This document shows positions 31,000 to 41,017 of a stretch of 48,181 nt of DNA, in pieces (position 1 is the first letter of the stretch; each line of letters starts with the position of its first letter). The notes under the pieces are model-generated. The model searched no databases. It was not told the origin of the DNA and was given only the letters and a program-made list of their open reading frames with translations. Source of the stretch: Alphaproteobacteria bacterium (GTDB lineage: Bacteria; Pseudomonadota; Alphaproteobacteria; JAUHZY01); assembly GCA_030425825.1 (NCBI GenBank), contig JAUHZY010000004.1, positions 1 through 48,181 on the forward strand, written 5' to 3'. The translations under genes and the position numbers were made by a program.

Positions 31000-33900
31000 A
31001 TGGCAATCTATCACTACCATCGTGAGATAGGGAAGCGTCACAGTGGAAAAAATTCTGTGTTTGCTGTTGCCTATATCCGTGGTGAAAATCGAACCTGCCA
31101 TAAAACACAAGAAATCAAAGATTTTACTTATAAGCATGATGTTATTTATGCTGAATGTCTCTTGCCAAATGACGCGCCTGAGTGGGCTTTAAAACTGAGA
31201 AACTCCCAGGTAAAAGGTGAAGACGGCGATTATGTCTTTGACAAAACAGGGGTTAATTTCTCTGATCATGCCTGGAATCAAATTGAATTCATGGAAAAAC
31301 GACTGGACTCGCAACTGTATTTTCATGATGACTTTGCGATTCCTGTTGAACTGGATAAAGATTCAGCAGTAGAACTTGTTCGCGACTTTGTAAAAGGTAA
31401 ACTTGCTGTAGAGGGTGTTTTTTGTGATGTCGCTATCCACTGGGATTTGATTAATCCCCATGCTCACGTCGTGATGCCACTTCGCCAATTAACGGAAGAG
31501 GGTTTTAGTAAGAAGCGCCGCTTTGGAAAAGGTGAGTTAAGCCAATTGGTCACGCAAATTCGATCCGATTGGGCAGACTACGCTAATCTCAAAATGAAAG
31601 AATTAGGCATTGATGCACGCATTGATCATCGTAGTTATAAAGACCGCGGCCTTGCGTTAACTCCGACCATTAAGGTTGGTAAAGCCACCTACATGCATGA
31701 CACTAAATTGCAAGAAATTCGTGTGGCAGAAAATCAAATGATCCGCGCACAAAATCTTGAAAAGATTAAAGCAGCGCCTGATGTCTTAACCGCGAAAATA
31801 TCGCAAGAATGTGCTTTTCCTAATCAAGATACTCTTGTTGAAGAAGTTAAAAAATACGTGGTTGGTGCGCAAGTTTTATCCCAAGTGGAAGCGCAAGAAG
31901 ATGCCTCAAAAGAGCGTTTGGTAAATGAGGTTATTGATACACTTCGCCAAGAAAAAACGGTTTTTAGTGAGCGTGAACTGAAGTCCATGATCATGGAAAA
32001 GAGTGAATCACTGGATGAGGTAAATCGGCTTGTAGCGCGTATAGGGGAAAGCGCAGAATTGTTCAATTTAGGCTTAGGCGATGATGGTCGCATCCATTAT
32101 GTGACGCGCCAAGCTTTTCAATTGGAAACAGACTTGAGTCAAACGACTGAGCGTTTATCCAACAAAAACAATTTCTTGGTTTCAGATGAAGATGTTCGAC
32201 GGGTGTCCAAAGAATTTGGTTTGAATGAAGGGCAGCGGATTGCTTTGAAGCACCTTACCCAAAGTGGCAATCTTGCACTCGTGGTTGGGGTTGCGGGTTC
32301 TGGTAAGACGTATATGCTGAAAGCCGCTAAAGCGGTTTGGGAGGCGTCAGGCTATCGCGTGCGAGGCGTTGCCTTTTCGGGAAGAGCAGCAGCGGGTCTT
32401 GAAAATGATGCGGGGATATGCTCACAAACAATTGCCGGTTTTATGAAGAGCATGAGGCAAGGTTACACGCAATTTGGGCCGTCTGATATTTTGGTGATGG
32501 ATGAAATGGGGATGACATCCCTTGATGACATGCAGCAGGTGGTGAAAGTTGTTGCGGCTGCTGGTGGCAAGTTTGCTGGTGTTGGGGATACTGAGCAAAC
32601 CCAACCCGTTGGTCGTGGTGCACCGATGCGAGCCATGATTGAACAGGCGGGCTGCGTGGTCATGGATACGGTGATCCGTCAAAAATTGGATTGGCAGGCA
32701 GGGGCCACTTTGATGATGGAAAAACAACAAACCGCTGAGGGGTTAGATGTCTATCACTCTCATGGTCGTGTCCACATGGGGGCAACCGCCTGCGATGCCA
32801 AGGCCCTCGTCGTTGAGCATTGGTACAGTGAAGTTAAACGACAAGCGCCTGAAGCCATTGGTGAGCATATTTTAATTGCGTTTAAAAATGAAACGGTAGC
32901 CGAGCTTAATCGATTGGCTCGTGCAAAGTTAGTGAACGCAGGGCGCATTGAGCAGGGTAGCTTGATTGATACCCGTGATGGCGCGCTTGAGCTTGCCGTC
33001 GGGGATCGCGTGCAGTTTGGTCGCAATGACTATCGACTTCACGTTAAAAATGGTGATTTTGGTACCGTCACTCATATTGATGACCAGCCTATCAGCGTTA
33101 GGCTTGATAATGAACGAGAGGTCACTTTTGACTCGATGCAGTACCGTGACTTCAAATATGGTTATGCGGCGACGGTGCATAAGCTTCAGGGTGTGACGAC
33201 AGATCATGCCTTCCAATACATTGATAGCAGAGCCTATGATAGGCATTTGTTTTTGGTCGGCTCCAGCCGACACCGGCAAAATTTAACCATTATTGCGGAT
33301 AACGAACTCTTTAAAGATTATGACGATTTAAAGCAAGTCGTCAGCCGTCATGGTTTGAAAGATCACATTTTTGATTATCCCGCGAGTTTTGCCATTCGGC
33401 GCGGGTTTGAAGCTGATGGGATTGCCAAGCGGGCGGTTAACTTTGTTCGCCATAAGATGGATAAAGTACACGATGGTTGGTTGTGGTTGACGAACTACCA
33501 GTCTTATATAGAAAAGCAAGCTCAAGGCACGGTTGATCTTGATGCGACCTTAAAGCAACAACGACGTGATGCTGTCATCGTTGCTGATTTTTGTGATAAG
33601 CGATTTGAGATCCTGTATCAGGTGGAGGCGATTAAAGCATTACCTGGCTATGACATGACACTTGTGCCGGACGTTATCCCTGAAGATGCTGCTATCCAAC
33701 CGAAAGTGGTGACGCTGTATCAAGCGGATGGCACGTTGATGTTTGCAGCAAGGGATGAACAAGGCTTATTGGTGCGGCGTGATATTGACACTCAAGGCAT
33801 GGACGAGTCACTATTAGCGAGTATCCATGAAAAATTGAGTGCCACTTCCAGCGGTGCTAGATTAGATGAGAAAGAAACCGAGGCTATTTTTAACGTTTTA

Positions 33901-36900
33901 TCTAAAGATGGCTATCAGCCAGTTGATTTCAGAGAAAAAATAGCACTGATGCGCGAAATTTATAAACAGCAACTAGACAATAGTGAGCTGGCGCGCGAGA
34001 TAGCCCAGGACTTTGAACAATTTAAATTAGCCATGGATCGCAACCGCATTAGCCAAGCTGCTGTTGAAAAATCGGTGGCCTTTGGCGAAAGGTTTGAAGA
34101 AATAAAATCGATTGCGGACAGTTATCGATTGCAGCAATTCTATAATCCCATTAAATCTGATGAAATCATCACAAACATGCCTGACTATTATGGACATATT
34201 GTGTCAGCGTTTGGTGAAACGCAAGAAAAGAACCAGTTTATTGCTGGAATTCGTCATCAAATGCATCAGCATCGTTACGATACAGCATTTGAAAATTTTA
34301 GTGTCCAATATCGCGCAGAGATTAAAGCCGTTAAACATTACCTTGATTTGGATTATGAAGTAGGCAGTCTCTTATCTCAAAAATCAGAAGGCGCAATAAA
34401 GATCGAAGAAAAATTAAAGCTTATTTCTAATAAGCGCAATGAAATTGCACATCAAATCATCGAGCAATTTTCAACATTTGAACCGATTGTCTCGCATTTT
34501 GATGTTGCAAAAAAACGATTATTAAACCATCAGGCTTATCATCTAGCGCGAGGGCGAGTGAAATGCTTTAGTGAATTACCTGATTCAACCCGCTATTCTG
34601 ACAATTTAGTCAAACAAGCGCTGGCGCATCGAATAAAGGCGTTACCAAAATATCATGGGATCTATGTTAATGATTATTTAAAAGAGGGCTGGAAAACCAT
34701 TAATTTAGAGAATTGGCGATTTGAGCAAAAACAAAAAATTGCCAAAATGAGTCCGGCATTTAAAGCAAGCTATCGTCTTGTGCGTCGTTATTTTGATGCG
34801 GCTTTTATTGCACGTGATGCGTGGCAAGCAGCCATCAAGCGGCGTGATGCGGGCTCACCCCATGCAAAAAATCATATTAAACGTGCAGAATCGTTATCTG
34901 TTCAGCGCGATAAACTTGCCAGTCTTTTGATTAATGATATGGAAAAACACTCGGGTGCGATTGGGTTTGAAAAAGTGGATTTGGCAAAATTATCCTCACG
35001 CGCACGTCATTATGATTATTTTGCGCGTTATTTAAATGAAAGCAATCGTATCCGGCAACTACATATGGCTCATTATATGAGTGAGAACTTAAAAAGTTTT
35101 GGTCATTTGGTGAATTCAGCAGGTCGTTATCAAGAGATTAAGGAAAAAGCACGTCACTACCATTATTTGCAATTAGTGGACCAAGCACCAACACAGTCTG
35201 TGCGCGATATTATACGCATTGCTGAGCGCTATCATCAAAAGCGCATTGAAGCAGGGCGTGCATGGGGTAGCGCTAAGGGATCTGAGCGGCTAGGTAAAGC
35301 GTGTTCTCGCTTAGTGCTTGCAGCAAAACACTTAAGTCAGCAGCGTAATCGACTCGCCTATGCGTTTATTCAAGCAACCGCAGAGCAGGGGATAGTTGAT
35401 TCGCAAATTAAAGGCATCAACCTTGATTATGAAAGATTGAATCGAGATGCCAAGCAGCACATTGCTTATCAAAATGTACAAAGTTATTTAAATGCAAATC
35501 GGCATGATAAAGGTTATTGGGCCAATGAATTATTAAAGGATCGTGCGAGTTATCATTTCATCTTTGATAAATCGATTAAATTTAAAACATTGAAATTAGA
35601 GGCAAACGCTTTTATCAATCAACAAACCATGATGGACAAAAAATCTGAAGTGTTTGTAAGTCAACGGTGGGATTTTGAATTAATCAGCCAAACATTAATG
35701 GAAAACCCGATGGATACGTATACTGCGTTATTTGGCGAACCCAAAAAACGCAGCACCAAAGAATGGCGCTATGAAGGTGGTTTAATCGTTAGTTTAAAAG
35801 GAAAAGACGCGGGCAAGTGGTATTCCTTTACTGAAAATAAAGGTGGTGGCCCCATTAAAGCGATCCAAGAATCTATGGGATTATCCTTTAAAGATTCGCT
35901 TGAGTATGGTGCAAAACTTGCTGGTTTAAGCGAAGCACAAGCGATTACATCAGAGATTCTTATTCAAGAAAAAACCAAGCGTTCATCTTCACGAAAAACA
36001 GACCTCGATACCCAATGGCGAGACAATAACATCATTGCTGCAAGAAGCATTTGGGACGGGACAAAAACGCTTTCTGGCACACTGGCAGAACGCTATTTTA
36101 ATGAGCACCGTGGTATCAATGATTTATCAGGCATGGAAATTCGCTATTGGCCTGCCAACACTCAATGGATGAATATAGATGAGTCAGGGAAGCTTATCGA
36201 AAAAATAAATAAAGTACCTGCGGCAGTGATTGCTGTCAGAGATCTATCGGGTGAATTAACGGGTGTGCAGCGCATATATTTAGATCAAAAAACAGCGAAT
36301 AAAGCTGCCTTTATGGATAATAACCCCAAGTTATCAAAAGGGGTGATACAAGGATCTGCTGGGCTTATTCAAAAGGGTAGGTCAGGTGGTTGTCTCTATA
36401 TTGCGGAAGGACCAGAAACTGGCGCCAGCATTGCACTGGTTGACCCCGATGCTACCGTATTGGTCTCCATGGGTGTTCATAACCTTCCTAATTTAGCACC
36501 TGTCATTTCAGCCTACACACCGCGTGAGCTTATCTTGGCTGCTGATAATGACGGTAAACAGGTTAAAACGAGAGAGGCAACCGAGTTAGCTTTTGCTCAG
36601 TTACAGTCAACTCTTAATACCACCACGCTTGATTGTCGTTTAGTTTATCCGTCAAGCATTGAAGGACTAGAAAAGGTCGATTGGAATGATGTGCTCATGC
36701 ACCTTGGGGATGATGCAGTTAAAACACAGTTAGGTCTCATCGATAAAAGTATGAGCGCTTCTGATCTTTACTATGATGGTGCCGAAGCGATTGCCTATAC
36801 ACCGGCTGAACATTATCTTCGAGAAGTCAAAGGGTTAATGGGTGTGGATTTATCGGATCTGCGTTACCATCGACAGGTTCCATTAAGTGATGGTCAAAGT

Positions 36901-38163
36901 TATCAGCACGCATTGATCGTCCCAGCGATCAATCAAAAAGGTGAGCAGAAAGCTGAGCTTATCATGCTGTTGTCTAAAGATGGCAAGCAAGTGACTCAAA
37001 CGATGTTGCGCGGAGACACTGAAAATAGTGTTGCTGTAATACAGCGTGGCGATGATACCTCTACAGTATTTATCACGAACAATTTGGTGGATGCAAAATC
37101 GATTGCTGTTGGTGATCCTAACGCTACTATCTTTCTGAGCCTGCATCATTATCATGATTTGAATGATATTGCTTGGGCAATCGATACATTGCCTAATAAG
37201 CCGGGCGCTATTGCTTTAGTCACTGATCATTTTGATCAACATACTGAAAAAACATTGTTTGAACTCAGCCAACCTTTACGTGATCGTAAACACCATGTTG
37301 TTATGGTGAAAGGAAAGCTCGAAGGTGATTATACGCATGTTAGTATTAATGAGGCATTGAGCGCACAAGATAAAGTGCGAGGCACGAGCTATATTCAGCG
37401 CAGAGCTATCAAGCCACCACCACAAGAAAAACAATCACTGATTGAAAAACTGTCGAGAACGATAAAAGGCAAAAAAACAGCGCCGGTGGACGTCCCCGCT
37501 ATAAAAAGACCTGATGTAGGGCAAAATCAACCGTACTATATCACCTTTACAAAATCGGAGCGACAAGCATTAAACGCGTATTTTGAATCTAATGAAAAGT
37601 TATTAACGTACGACAGTTATCAAAATGCCATACAGGTAGCCAATGCAGCAAATTCGGTTTATGACACCTTAAAAGAAAAGGTTCGTGACATTAATTTTCA
37701 TCCTCAACACGTTAATCGCATCCAGTCAGATAGTGATTTTAATGTCATTAAAGATCGCATCTTACATCGTCAGCCTATTGGCTTACTTGATGCCTCCTTT
37801 TTATTAAAAGATGTGGCGACAATTAAACTCGATACTCAATCGAGAGAAGAACTTTCATTATTGGCAAATCATGTATCAAAGCAGGATTTGAGCCAATCGT
37901 TTGAAGCCAAAGCAGCAGAATTTATAAGGAATAAATCTACATTAATTAAAGCGTGGCAAAAAAATGAATTAATGCCGGGCAGTGGACATTCATTTACGGC
38001 AAGGGATGCTACAAAACTAGTATCTAATAAGATAAATCGAGATGTCTTTCTAGGTATGACAAAAGTTCTTTCGGGGACTGTGCGAGATAAAAATAAATCG
38101 TTAAGCCGAAGTCAGGGTAAAAAGCAAGAGGATGATCGATCACGTGGCGGTCGATCTCGGTAG
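31000..38163 (+). CDS. traA: TraA relaxase-helicase-primase fusion
   Basis: The protein is 2387 residues from ATG 31000, which has GGGGATATT upstream; the longer frame from 30874 would read through oriT. Residues 1-230: MobA/MobL relaxase (MAIYHYHREIGKRHSGKNSV, then HWDLINPHAHVVMP). Residues 420-800: RecD-like helicase, Walker A VVGVAGSGKTYML (Lys436), DILVMDEMGMTS and GYAATVHKLQG. The middle is long and basic. Residues about 1570-1870: primase-like part with KWYSFTENKGGGPI and a Toprim pair EGPETGAS (about 1804) and AADNDGK (about 1848). Ti-type TraA stops after the helicase, so the primase is an addition that would let the incoming strand be primed in the recipient. Confidence 0.9.
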   Translation: MAIYHYHREIGKRHSGKNSVFAVAYIRGENRTCHKTQEIKDFTYKHDVIYAECLLPNDAPEWALKLRNSQVKGEDGDYVFDKTGVNFSDHAWNQIEFMEKRLDSQLYFHDDFAIPVELDKDSAVELVRDFVKGKLAVEGVFCDVAIHWDLINPHAHVVMPLRQLTEEGFSKKRRFGKGELSQLVTQIRSDWADYANLKMKELGIDARIDHRSYKDRGLALTPTIKVGKATYMHDTKLQEIRVAENQMIRAQNLEKIKAAPDVLTAKISQECAFPNQDTLVEEVKKYVVGAQVLSQVEAQEDASKERLVNEVIDTLRQEKTVFSERELKSMIMEKSESLDEVNRLVARIGESAELFNLGLGDDGRIHYVTRQAFQLETDLSQTTERLSNKNNFLVSDEDVRRVSKEFGLNEGQRIALKHLTQSGNLALVVGVAGSGKTYMLKAAKAVWEASGYRVRGVAFSGRAAAGLENDAGICSQTIAGFMKSMRQGYTQFGPSDILVMDEMGMTSLDDMQQVVKVVAAAGGKFAGVGDTEQTQPVGRGAPMRAMIEQAGCVVMDTVIRQKLDWQAGATLMMEKQQTAEGLDVYHSHGRVHMGATACDAKALVVEHWYSEVKRQAPEAIGEHILIAFKNETVAELNRLARAKLVNAGRIEQGSLIDTRDGALELAVGDRVQFGRNDYRLHVKNGDFGTVTHIDDQPISVRLDNEREVTFDSMQYRDFKYGYAATVHKLQGVTTDHAFQYIDSRAYDRHLFLVGSSRHRQNLTIIADNELFKDYDDLKQVVSRHGLKDHIFDYPASFAIRRGFEADGIAKRAVNFVRHKMDKVHDGWLWLTNYQSYIEKQAQGTVDLDATLKQQRRDAVIVADFCDKRFEILYQVEAIKALPGYDMTLVPDVIPEDAAIQPKVVTLYQADGTLMFAARDEQGLLVRRDIDTQGMDESLLASIHEKLSATSSGARLDEKETEAIFNVLSKDGYQPVDFREKIALMREIYKQQLDNSELAREIAQDFEQFKLAMDRNRISQAAVEKSVAFGERFEEIKSIADSYRLQQFYNPIKSDEIITNMPDYYGHIVSAFGETQEKNQFIAGIRHQMHQHRYDTAFENFSVQYRAEIKAVKHYLDLDYEVGSLLSQKSEGAIKIEEKLKLISNKRNEIAHQIIEQFSTFEPIVSHFDVAKKRLLNHQAYHLARGRVKCFSELPDSTRYSDNLVKQALAHRIKALPKYHGIYVNDYLKEGWKTINLENWRFEQKQKIAKMSPAFKASYRLVRRYFDAAFIARDAWQAAIKRRDAGSPHAKNHIKRAESLSVQRDKLASLLINDMEKHSGAIGFEKVDLAKLSSRARHYDYFARYLNESNRIRQLHMAHYMSENLKSFGHLVNSAGRYQEIKEKARHYHYLQLVDQAPTQSVRDIIRIAERYHQKRIEAGRAWGSAKGSERLGKACSRLVLAAKHLSQQRNRLAYAFIQATAEQGIVDSQIKGINLDYERLNRDAKQHIAYQNVQSYLNANRHDKGYWANELLKDRASYHFIFDKSIKFKTLKLEANAFINQQTMMDKKSEVFVSQRWDFELISQTLMENPMDTYTALFGEPKKRSTKEWRYEGGLIVSLKGKDAGKWYSFTENKGGGPIKAIQESMGLSFKDSLEYGAKLAGLSEAQAITSEILIQEKTKRSSSRKTDLDTQWRDNNIIAARSIWDGTKTLSGTLAERYFNEHRGINDLSGMEIRYWPANTQWMNIDESGKLIEKINKVPAAVIAVRDLSGELTGVQRIYLDQKTANKAAFMDNNPKLSKGVIQGSAGLIQKGRSGGCLYIAEGPETGASIALVDPDATVLVSMGVHNLPNLAPVISAYTPRELILAADNDGKQVKTREATELAFAQLQSTLNTTTLDCRLVYPSSIEGLEKVDWNDVLMHLGDDAVKTQLGLIDKSMSASDLYYDGAEAIAYTPAEHYLREVKGLMGVDLSDLRYHRQVPLSDGQSYQHALIVPAINQKGEQKAELIMLLSKDGKQVTQTMLRGDTENSVAVIQRGDDTSTVFITNNLVDAKSIAVGDPNATIFLSLHHYHDLNDIAWAIDTLPNKPGAIALVTDHFDQHTEKTLFELSQPLRDRKHHVVMVKGKLEGDYTHVSINEALSAQDKVRGTSYIQRRAIKPPPQEKQSLIEKLSRTIKGKKTAPVDVPAIKRPDVGQNQPYYITFTKSERQALNAYFESNEKLLTYDSYQNAIQVANAANSVYDTLKEKVRDINFHPQHVNRIQSDSDFNVIKDRILHRQPIGLLDASFLLKDVATIKLDTQSREELSLLANHVSKQDLSQSFEAKAAEFIRNKSTLIKAWQKNELMPGSGHSFTARDATKLVSNKINRDVFLGMTKVLSGTVRDKNKSLSRSQGKKQEDDRSRGGRSR

Positions 38164-38262
38164 GGTTGTTGCGGTATTTTATTGAGCATGGAGTCTTTAA
38201 GAGGTTATTAGCAATGTCGATCAACGGCTGTATTGGTTTAATATTAAAAGTAAGGGGTTATC

Positions 38263-38535
38263 ATGAAAAACGCTATATCTGCACTTAAGTTGGTGATGGA
38301 TTATGATCACCAAGGTGAATGGGATAAGGCCCATGAGCTTGTACAAAATATCAAACATGAGTTAGCGTGCCGCATTCATGCCTATCTCCACCGAAAAGAA
38401 GGGGATATGAACAACGCGCTTTATTGGTATCGACGTATTGGTCTAGAGCCTTTCCAAGGAAGTCTGTCTTTAGAGAAAGATGATATTTTGCAACGACTCA
38501 ATCAAGCTCATGCTTGTAATGATAGAGGGCGATGA
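38263..38535 (+). CDS. Conserved small protein, TPR-like
   Basis: The 90-residue protein contains NIKHELACRIHAYLHRKEGD then MNNALYWYRRIG, a pattern of a conserved hypothetical family found in proteobacteria. The two helices resemble one TPR-type repeat. AAGGGG sits 6 bases before the ATG. Its function is unknown, and it is 100 bp after traA on the same strand. Confidence 0.65.
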   Translation: MKNAISALKLVMDYDHQGEWDKAHELVQNIKHELACRIHAYLHRKEGDMNNALYWYRRIGLEPFQGSLSLEKDDILQRLNQAHACNDRGR

Positions 38536-38966
38536 GAAAAGCAGATAGCCATGGTCAATATGTGACTACACCTTGATGGCTATGTGAGATATATCTCACA
38601 ATGGCAAGGGCTTATCTCTTATTGCGCAAATATTTTCCCTTGATATAATCTTAACCATAATTGATTCACAATGAAGTGACATAAAAGCCTGATGGACTAA
38701 GCTTTCAATAATGGATTTTTCTCATGGAACCAAAGCTGAGTAAAGGATGACTCAGTTGAGATTAATCGTTTAGTTAGACTAAACATTAAATTAAGATTAA
38801 ATGTGCTTTGTGTTCCTATTCCTACCTAAATTCAAATAGACAAAAAACCAAATAAGTTGCATAATTCAAGTCCACAGGGTAGCTTTTGTTTCCTGTTTGC
38901 TAATTAATCGAATGCGAATGGAGTTAACAACATAAGGATATGTTAATAAACTAAAGAATTAGACCC
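38536..38966. promoter_or_regulatory. Control region upstream of the adenylation/FAD/kinase cassette
   Basis: This is 431 bp without a gene. It contains the perfect 18-bp palindrome TGTGAGATATATCTCACA (38583-38600), then TTGATATAATCTTAACC (38640-38656) with a -10-like TATAAT, and an inverted repeat GTTTAGT/ACTAAAC (38768-38784). The palindrome has the TGTGA/TCACA ends of CRP sites but an 8-base centre instead of 6. It looks like a regulated promoter for the downstream operon. Confidence 0.5.
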
Positions 38967-41006
38967 ATGCGTCAAAAAAAAAAAACAGTAATAGATTTTT
39001 TTGAAGAGCAAGTTTTGTTGCATCCAGACGACCTTGCTGTTGTTTGTAATAATGAAAAATTAACCTACCAAGATCTTAATAAGAAAGCTAATTATTTCCG
39101 TGATATTTTAATTAATGACTACAGCATAGTTCCGGGTGATTACGTTGCTTTAAATATCCGAAGAAAATCTTCCCATGTTATTTCTGCTATTCTGGGCATA
39201 CTAAAAGCAAGTGCTGTATTTCTTCCAATTAATTCTGATCATCCTCAAGCAACGATTGATAACATTTTAAGCTCTACAGGAGCCAGGCTGATTTTAAATG
39301 AGTGCTCAGATTATGATAAAGGACCTGATCAGCTTGAGATAAAGATATTAACTGGTAAATCTATTGGCTTAAGAGCAGATAGAAATATTGCTTATTCTAT
39401 GTATACGTCTGGGACAAGTGGTAAACCAAAGGGTGTTAGCATTACACATGAAAATCTGGTTGCAACTTATCTGTCATGGTTAGATATATATAGACTCTCT
39501 AGAGAAGATAATCACTTACAAATGGCTAACATTTCTTTTGATGTATTTACGGGTGATTGGGTGAGGGCTCTTTGTTCAGGCGGCACGCTTGTTTTATGTC
39601 AAACAGACGAATTGCTATATCCGGAGATGTTGTTCCAGAAAATAGTTAATCATAATATTACCGTTGCAGAATTTGTGCCGGCAACATTAAATAGACTGAT
39701 ATCTTATGTTGAGTGTAATGGGCTAGCACTTGATAAATTTAGATTGCTTTTGTGTGGATCAGATTTATGGTCTGTAAAAGAAGCAAAAAAGGCAGTTAGT
39801 GTTTGTGGTAAAAGCACCACAATATACAATTCATATGGGCTGACAGAAACGACAATTGATAGTACATACTTCCATGTAACCGAAAAAACTTTATCTCAAT
39901 TGGATGATGCTAGCATAGTACCCATTGGCGTTCCATTTCCTCATGTAACCGTTAGCATTAGAGATGAGCACTTTGTAGAAGTGCCTGTTGGTACCATGGG
40001 AGAGTTGGTTATTGGCGGGAAGGGTGTATCACCGTATGGATATATCAATGCTCCAGATCTTACCCAGCAACGGTTTGTTTGCGATAAACCTCTAGGCGCT
40101 ATGTTATATCGCACAGGGGATGTTGCTAAAATAAAGCTGGATGGATGTATAGAGTTTCAAGGCAGAAATGAACTTCAAATCAACATAAATGGAAAACGAG
40201 TTGAGTTACCAAACGTTGAATATGCAATAACTAAACATGAAAATATAAAATCAGCTATTGTTTCGCCGACCTATAGTGAGACAGGCCAGCTACAGTTGAT
40301 TGCTTATGTTGTTTTGAAAAAAGAAGGGGTCTCTAAGCTAGAAATTCAACAGCATTTAGAAAAATTAATACCCTTTTATGCAGTTCCACATCGGTTTTAC
40401 GAAATTGAAGAATTGCCATTAACGATGAATGGTAAGATTAACCGTAAAGTTCCCAGTATTGCCATCCGTAGGGAGCTGGAGGCTAACAAGATTGCAATCT
40501 CTGATCCTTTAGAGAAAGAAATAATGTCTGTTTGGTCTGAATTGCTGGGTGTTACATCGGTGCCTTTATCGAGTTCATTTCAGCAAGCAGGTGGCACGTC
40601 ACTCTTATACGTTGAAATGCTAGAAGTGCTCAACAAAAAATATAATGTGCCTTTAGGGCCGTGCATGCAGTTATCAACCATCCCTGAGATTGCAGAAAAA
40701 ATACGTTTATCTCAAAGATGCTTAGAAAGTAAATCTCTTGATTTTAGGTCATCATCGGCGGGGTTTTTTAGAAGAACCCCTATTGTAGAAAACTCGCTAT
40801 GCAGCAGCAATCCTTATTTTTTACAAAAACGTTTTTTTTCAGCACCGAGAACTACCCCAAACCTCGTGAATCGCAGATATTTTCCTAGTCAAGCAGGCAC
40901 CTTTCGACCGCTTCATTCCATCTTTAAATTTCCAAGAGCTTCGTATGTTGGAGGTACATTGTTGGCGAGTGGGTTAGCTATTTCATCATTTTTATGTAGA
41001 AAATAG
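38967..41006 (+). CDS. Adenylation plus carrier-protein enzyme (NRPS-like A-T didomain) with C-terminal membrane tail
   Basis: The 679-residue protein has an amino-acid adenylation domain (YTSGTSGKPKGVSITHEN; NSYGLTETTID; YRTGDVAKI; LPLTMNGKINRK) and a carrier domain with GGTSLLYVEM, whose Ser545 is the phosphopantetheine site. It lacks condensation, reductase and thioesterase domains. After about residue 585 comes an unusual basic tail rich in Arg, Ser, Phe (QKRFFSAPRT, NRRYFPSQ) and a single hydrophobic segment YVGGTLLASGLAISSFL ending CRK. The following FAD-type enzyme has a similar tail. The A-T unit would load one amino or aryl acid and hold it for the next enzyme. Substrate unknown. Confidence 0.8.
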   Translation: MRQKKKTVIDFFEEQVLLHPDDLAVVCNNEKLTYQDLNKKANYFRDILINDYSIVPGDYVALNIRRKSSHVISAILGILKASAVFLPINSDHPQATIDNILSSTGARLILNECSDYDKGPDQLEIKILTGKSIGLRADRNIAYSMYTSGTSGKPKGVSITHENLVATYLSWLDIYRLSREDNHLQMANISFDVFTGDWVRALCSGGTLVLCQTDELLYPEMLFQKIVNHNITVAEFVPATLNRLISYVECNGLALDKFRLLLCGSDLWSVKEAKKAVSVCGKSTTIYNSYGLTETTIDSTYFHVTEKTLSQLDDASIVPIGVPFPHVTVSIRDEHFVEVPVGTMGELVIGGKGVSPYGYINAPDLTQQRFVCDKPLGAMLYRTGDVAKIKLDGCIEFQGRNELQININGKRVELPNVEYAITKHENIKSAIVSPTYSETGQLQLIAYVVLKKEGVSKLEIQQHLEKLIPFYAVPHRFYEIEELPLTMNGKINRKVPSIAIRRELEANKIAISDPLEKEIMSVWSELLGVTSVPLSSSFQQAGGTSLLYVEMLEVLNKKYNVPLGPCMQLSTIPEIAEKIRLSQRCLESKSLDFRSSSAGFFRRTPIVENSLCSSNPYFLQKRFFSAPRTTPNLVNRRYFPSQAGTFRPLHSIFKFPRASYVGGTLLASGLAISSFLCRK

Positions 41007-41017
41007 AGGGGATGAAA

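Noticed and set aside
32422-33279. Several minus-strand ORFs inside traA
   Set aside because: They are antisense to conserved helicase motifs and have biased, low-complexity translations.
38583-38600. CRP binding site
   Set aside because: The half-sites TGTGA and TCACA are present, but the centre is 8 bp rather than 6, so it is recorded only as a palindrome.
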